From Deltaproteobacteria bacterium (GTDB lineage Bacteria; JAUYMQ01), in assembly GCA_030698575.1 (NCBI GenBank), contig JAUYMQ010000648.1:1-47183 (forward strand): a stretch of 47,183 bases of DNA, in the 5' to 3' direction. Positions 46,261-47,183 of this stretch are shown in pieces. Numbering within the stretch: the stretch's first letter is position 1; every line of letters begins with the position of its first letter. The translations under genes and the position numbers were made by a program. Below the pieces are notes generated by a model. That model made no database searches, had not been told where the DNA came from, and worked only from the letters and a program-made list of their open reading frames with translations.

Positions 46261-47183
46261 CTACACCGCCAGCCGGCGCTGCTCGATGTCCACCACCACC
46301 GCGCCGGGGCCCCACCCTGTGGGGTCGACGGCGAACACGAGCACCTGGTCGAGGTGGCCCCCGTCCACGAGCCAGCGCGCCAGGCGCCAGAAAGTGGCTC
46401 GGTTCTCCGCGTCGAGGGCCTCACCACCGTCCAGCACCACCACCCGGCAGGGCGACTGCGCCAAACGGTGGAGCGTGGCACTCAACATGATCATCGCCAT
46501 CGCGAAGTGCCCCGCGCTGAGGCTGGACAGCGGAGCGAAACCGCGGACCGTCTCATAGCCGAGCCCGAAGCGGGCGCCGAAACGCGCCGTGAAGGTGCCG
46601 ATGTTGACGCCGTACTTCTTCGCGAGCTTGTCCATCGGTCGCGTGATCGGGGCCACGAGCCCCTCGAGCACCTCGCGCTCGAGGCCGTGGGCCGCCGCCG
46701 CCACGGACCTCCAGATATCCCCCCACGCCTGGGCACGCAGCCGCTTGCACTGCGCGTCTGCCTTGCGCTGCGCGTCCTCGTCCGCCAGCGCCCGCTGCGC
46801 CTGAGCGGAGTGGTAGGCCTCAGATGCCTCCTTCGCCGCGCGCTTGGCGTGCTCGCTCTGCTCCTCGGCTGCCAGCAGACGGCGTGCGACCTCCGCGGGC
46901 TCGGGCGGTCTGCCGGTGTCGTCGGCTGAGGTGGCGACGAGGGCGCGCTTCGCCGCCGCGAGCTGAGCATCCGCAGCCTCGAGCTGCTCGAGAGCCTCAC
47001 ACCGTCGGGTGGCTACCGCATCGAGCTGCTCGGCGAGCTCGGCGATGAGCGCCCGGAGGCCTTCGGCTCGTGAATCGAGCGCGGCCTGTTGCTCCCCGCC
47101 ACCCCGGGTCAGCCGCTCGGTTTTTCGCTCGGCCTGTCGCACACGGTCGCCCGCGGCATGCGCGTTGGCGCGAGCGCGGTCGA
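46261..47183 (-). CDS. Rad50/SbcC-like ATPase, C-terminal part
   Basis: This continues the gene that starts at 1663; the 141-base overlap is read in the same frame in both copies. It holds the descending coiled coil, then an ABC-type signature (LSAGH, about residues 729-733 of the whole protein) and a Walker B strand (VVVLD, Asp759) followed by a D-loop-like ALDAENR. The residue after the Walker B Asp is Gly rather than the usual catalytic Glu; a Glu lies three residues further on, so hydrolysis may be altered or use that residue (inference). The stop at 46261 is 10 bases upstream of the YqaJ-type exonuclease start, so the two probably act together on DNA ends. Confidence 0.9.
   Translation of the reverse strand, partial: DRARANAHAAGDRVRQAERKTERLTRGGGEQQAALDSRAEGLRALIAELAEQLDAVATRRCEALEQLEAADAQLAAAKRALVATSADDTGRPPEPAEVARRLLAAEEQSEHAKRAAKEASEAYHSAQAQRALADEDAQRKADAQCKRLRAQAWGDIWRSVAAAAHGLEREVLEGLVAPITRPMDKLAKKYGVNIGTFTARFGARFGLGYETVRGFAPLSSLSAGHFAMAMIMLSATLHRLAQSPCRVVVLDGGEALDAENRATFWRLARWLVDGGHLDQVLVFAVDPTGWGPGAVVVDIEQRRLAV
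47043..47183. repeat. Terminal direct repeat, right copy
   Basis: Exact copy of bases 1-141. Removing it leaves a circle of 47,042 bp. With headful-type terminase and portal genes present, a circularly permuted virion genome is the simplest reading, though a circular replicating prophage form is not excluded. Confidence 0.95.

Overview
The window is a complete, circularly closed tailed-phage genome. Its first 141 bases (1-141) recur exactly as its last 141 (47043-47183), and one minus-strand gene reads through the joint in the same frame (start at 1663, leftward past base 1, re-entering at the right end, stop at 46261). The unique circle is therefore about 47,042 bp. It is GC-rich by eye, with many GTG starts and tight ATGA/GTGA/TGATG gene couplings. 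Contractile sheath, tube, tape measure, LysM protein, hub, gp25-like wedge and two baseplate-J-like genes make it a myovirus of Caudoviricetes. A tyrosine integrase, a tRNA-derived attP and two repressor modules make it temperate. The attP core is the 3' half of a tRNA-Ala(CGC)-like gene, which is the best host clue; I cannot name the host.

Layout. (1) 2.85 kb leftward across the joint to 40.2 kb is one tightly packed early operon of about 9.6 kb. In order it encodes two small CxxC proteins, a Csx3/Crn3-like protein, a Rad50/SbcC-like ATPase with a zinc hook, a YqaJ-type exonuclease, a putative ssDNA-binding protein, a DnaQ-like exonuclease, a zinc-finger protein ending in a PolX palm/thumb domain, an HTH/zinc protein, a coiled-coil protein, and integrase, followed by attP. 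(2) 2.9-5.9 kb is lower-GC cargo and lysogeny: an S24-like protein, a DUF488 gene facing an uncharacterised Cys/His protein, two small membrane proteins and an XRE repressor. (3) 6-12.2 kb is rightward early: a leaderless HTH regulator, further HTH genes, a repeat-filled non-coding stretch, RusA, a replication protein with eight 21-bp iterons inside its gene, and a DnaC-like helicase loader. (4) 12.3-38.5 kb is the late structural operon: TerS, TerL, portal, MuF, scaffold, decoration protein, capsid, neck, sheath, tube, a chaperone pair joined by a -1 frameshift, tape measure, baseplate, fibres, and a truncated amidase. (5) 38.8-39.9 kb is a second leftward control module with its own repressor.

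The most striking observation is regulatory. Two unrelated operator families (TGTTYCGC-N3-GCGRAACA at 2821, 2855 and 5942; TTAGCG-N3-CGCTAA at 39604, 39638 and 39905) are laid out in the same way. In each, a divergent or upstream operator covers the spacer and -10 of the promoter of a small HTH gene that appears leaderless. In each, a pair of operators spaced exactly 34 bp centre to centre covers the -10 of a leftward promoter and the DNA just upstream of its -35. The phage therefore seems to carry two parallel, non-cross-reacting switches. The second is a Csx3-family protein in the early operon that keeps the family's structural motifs but has lost the histidines tied to ring-nuclease activity.
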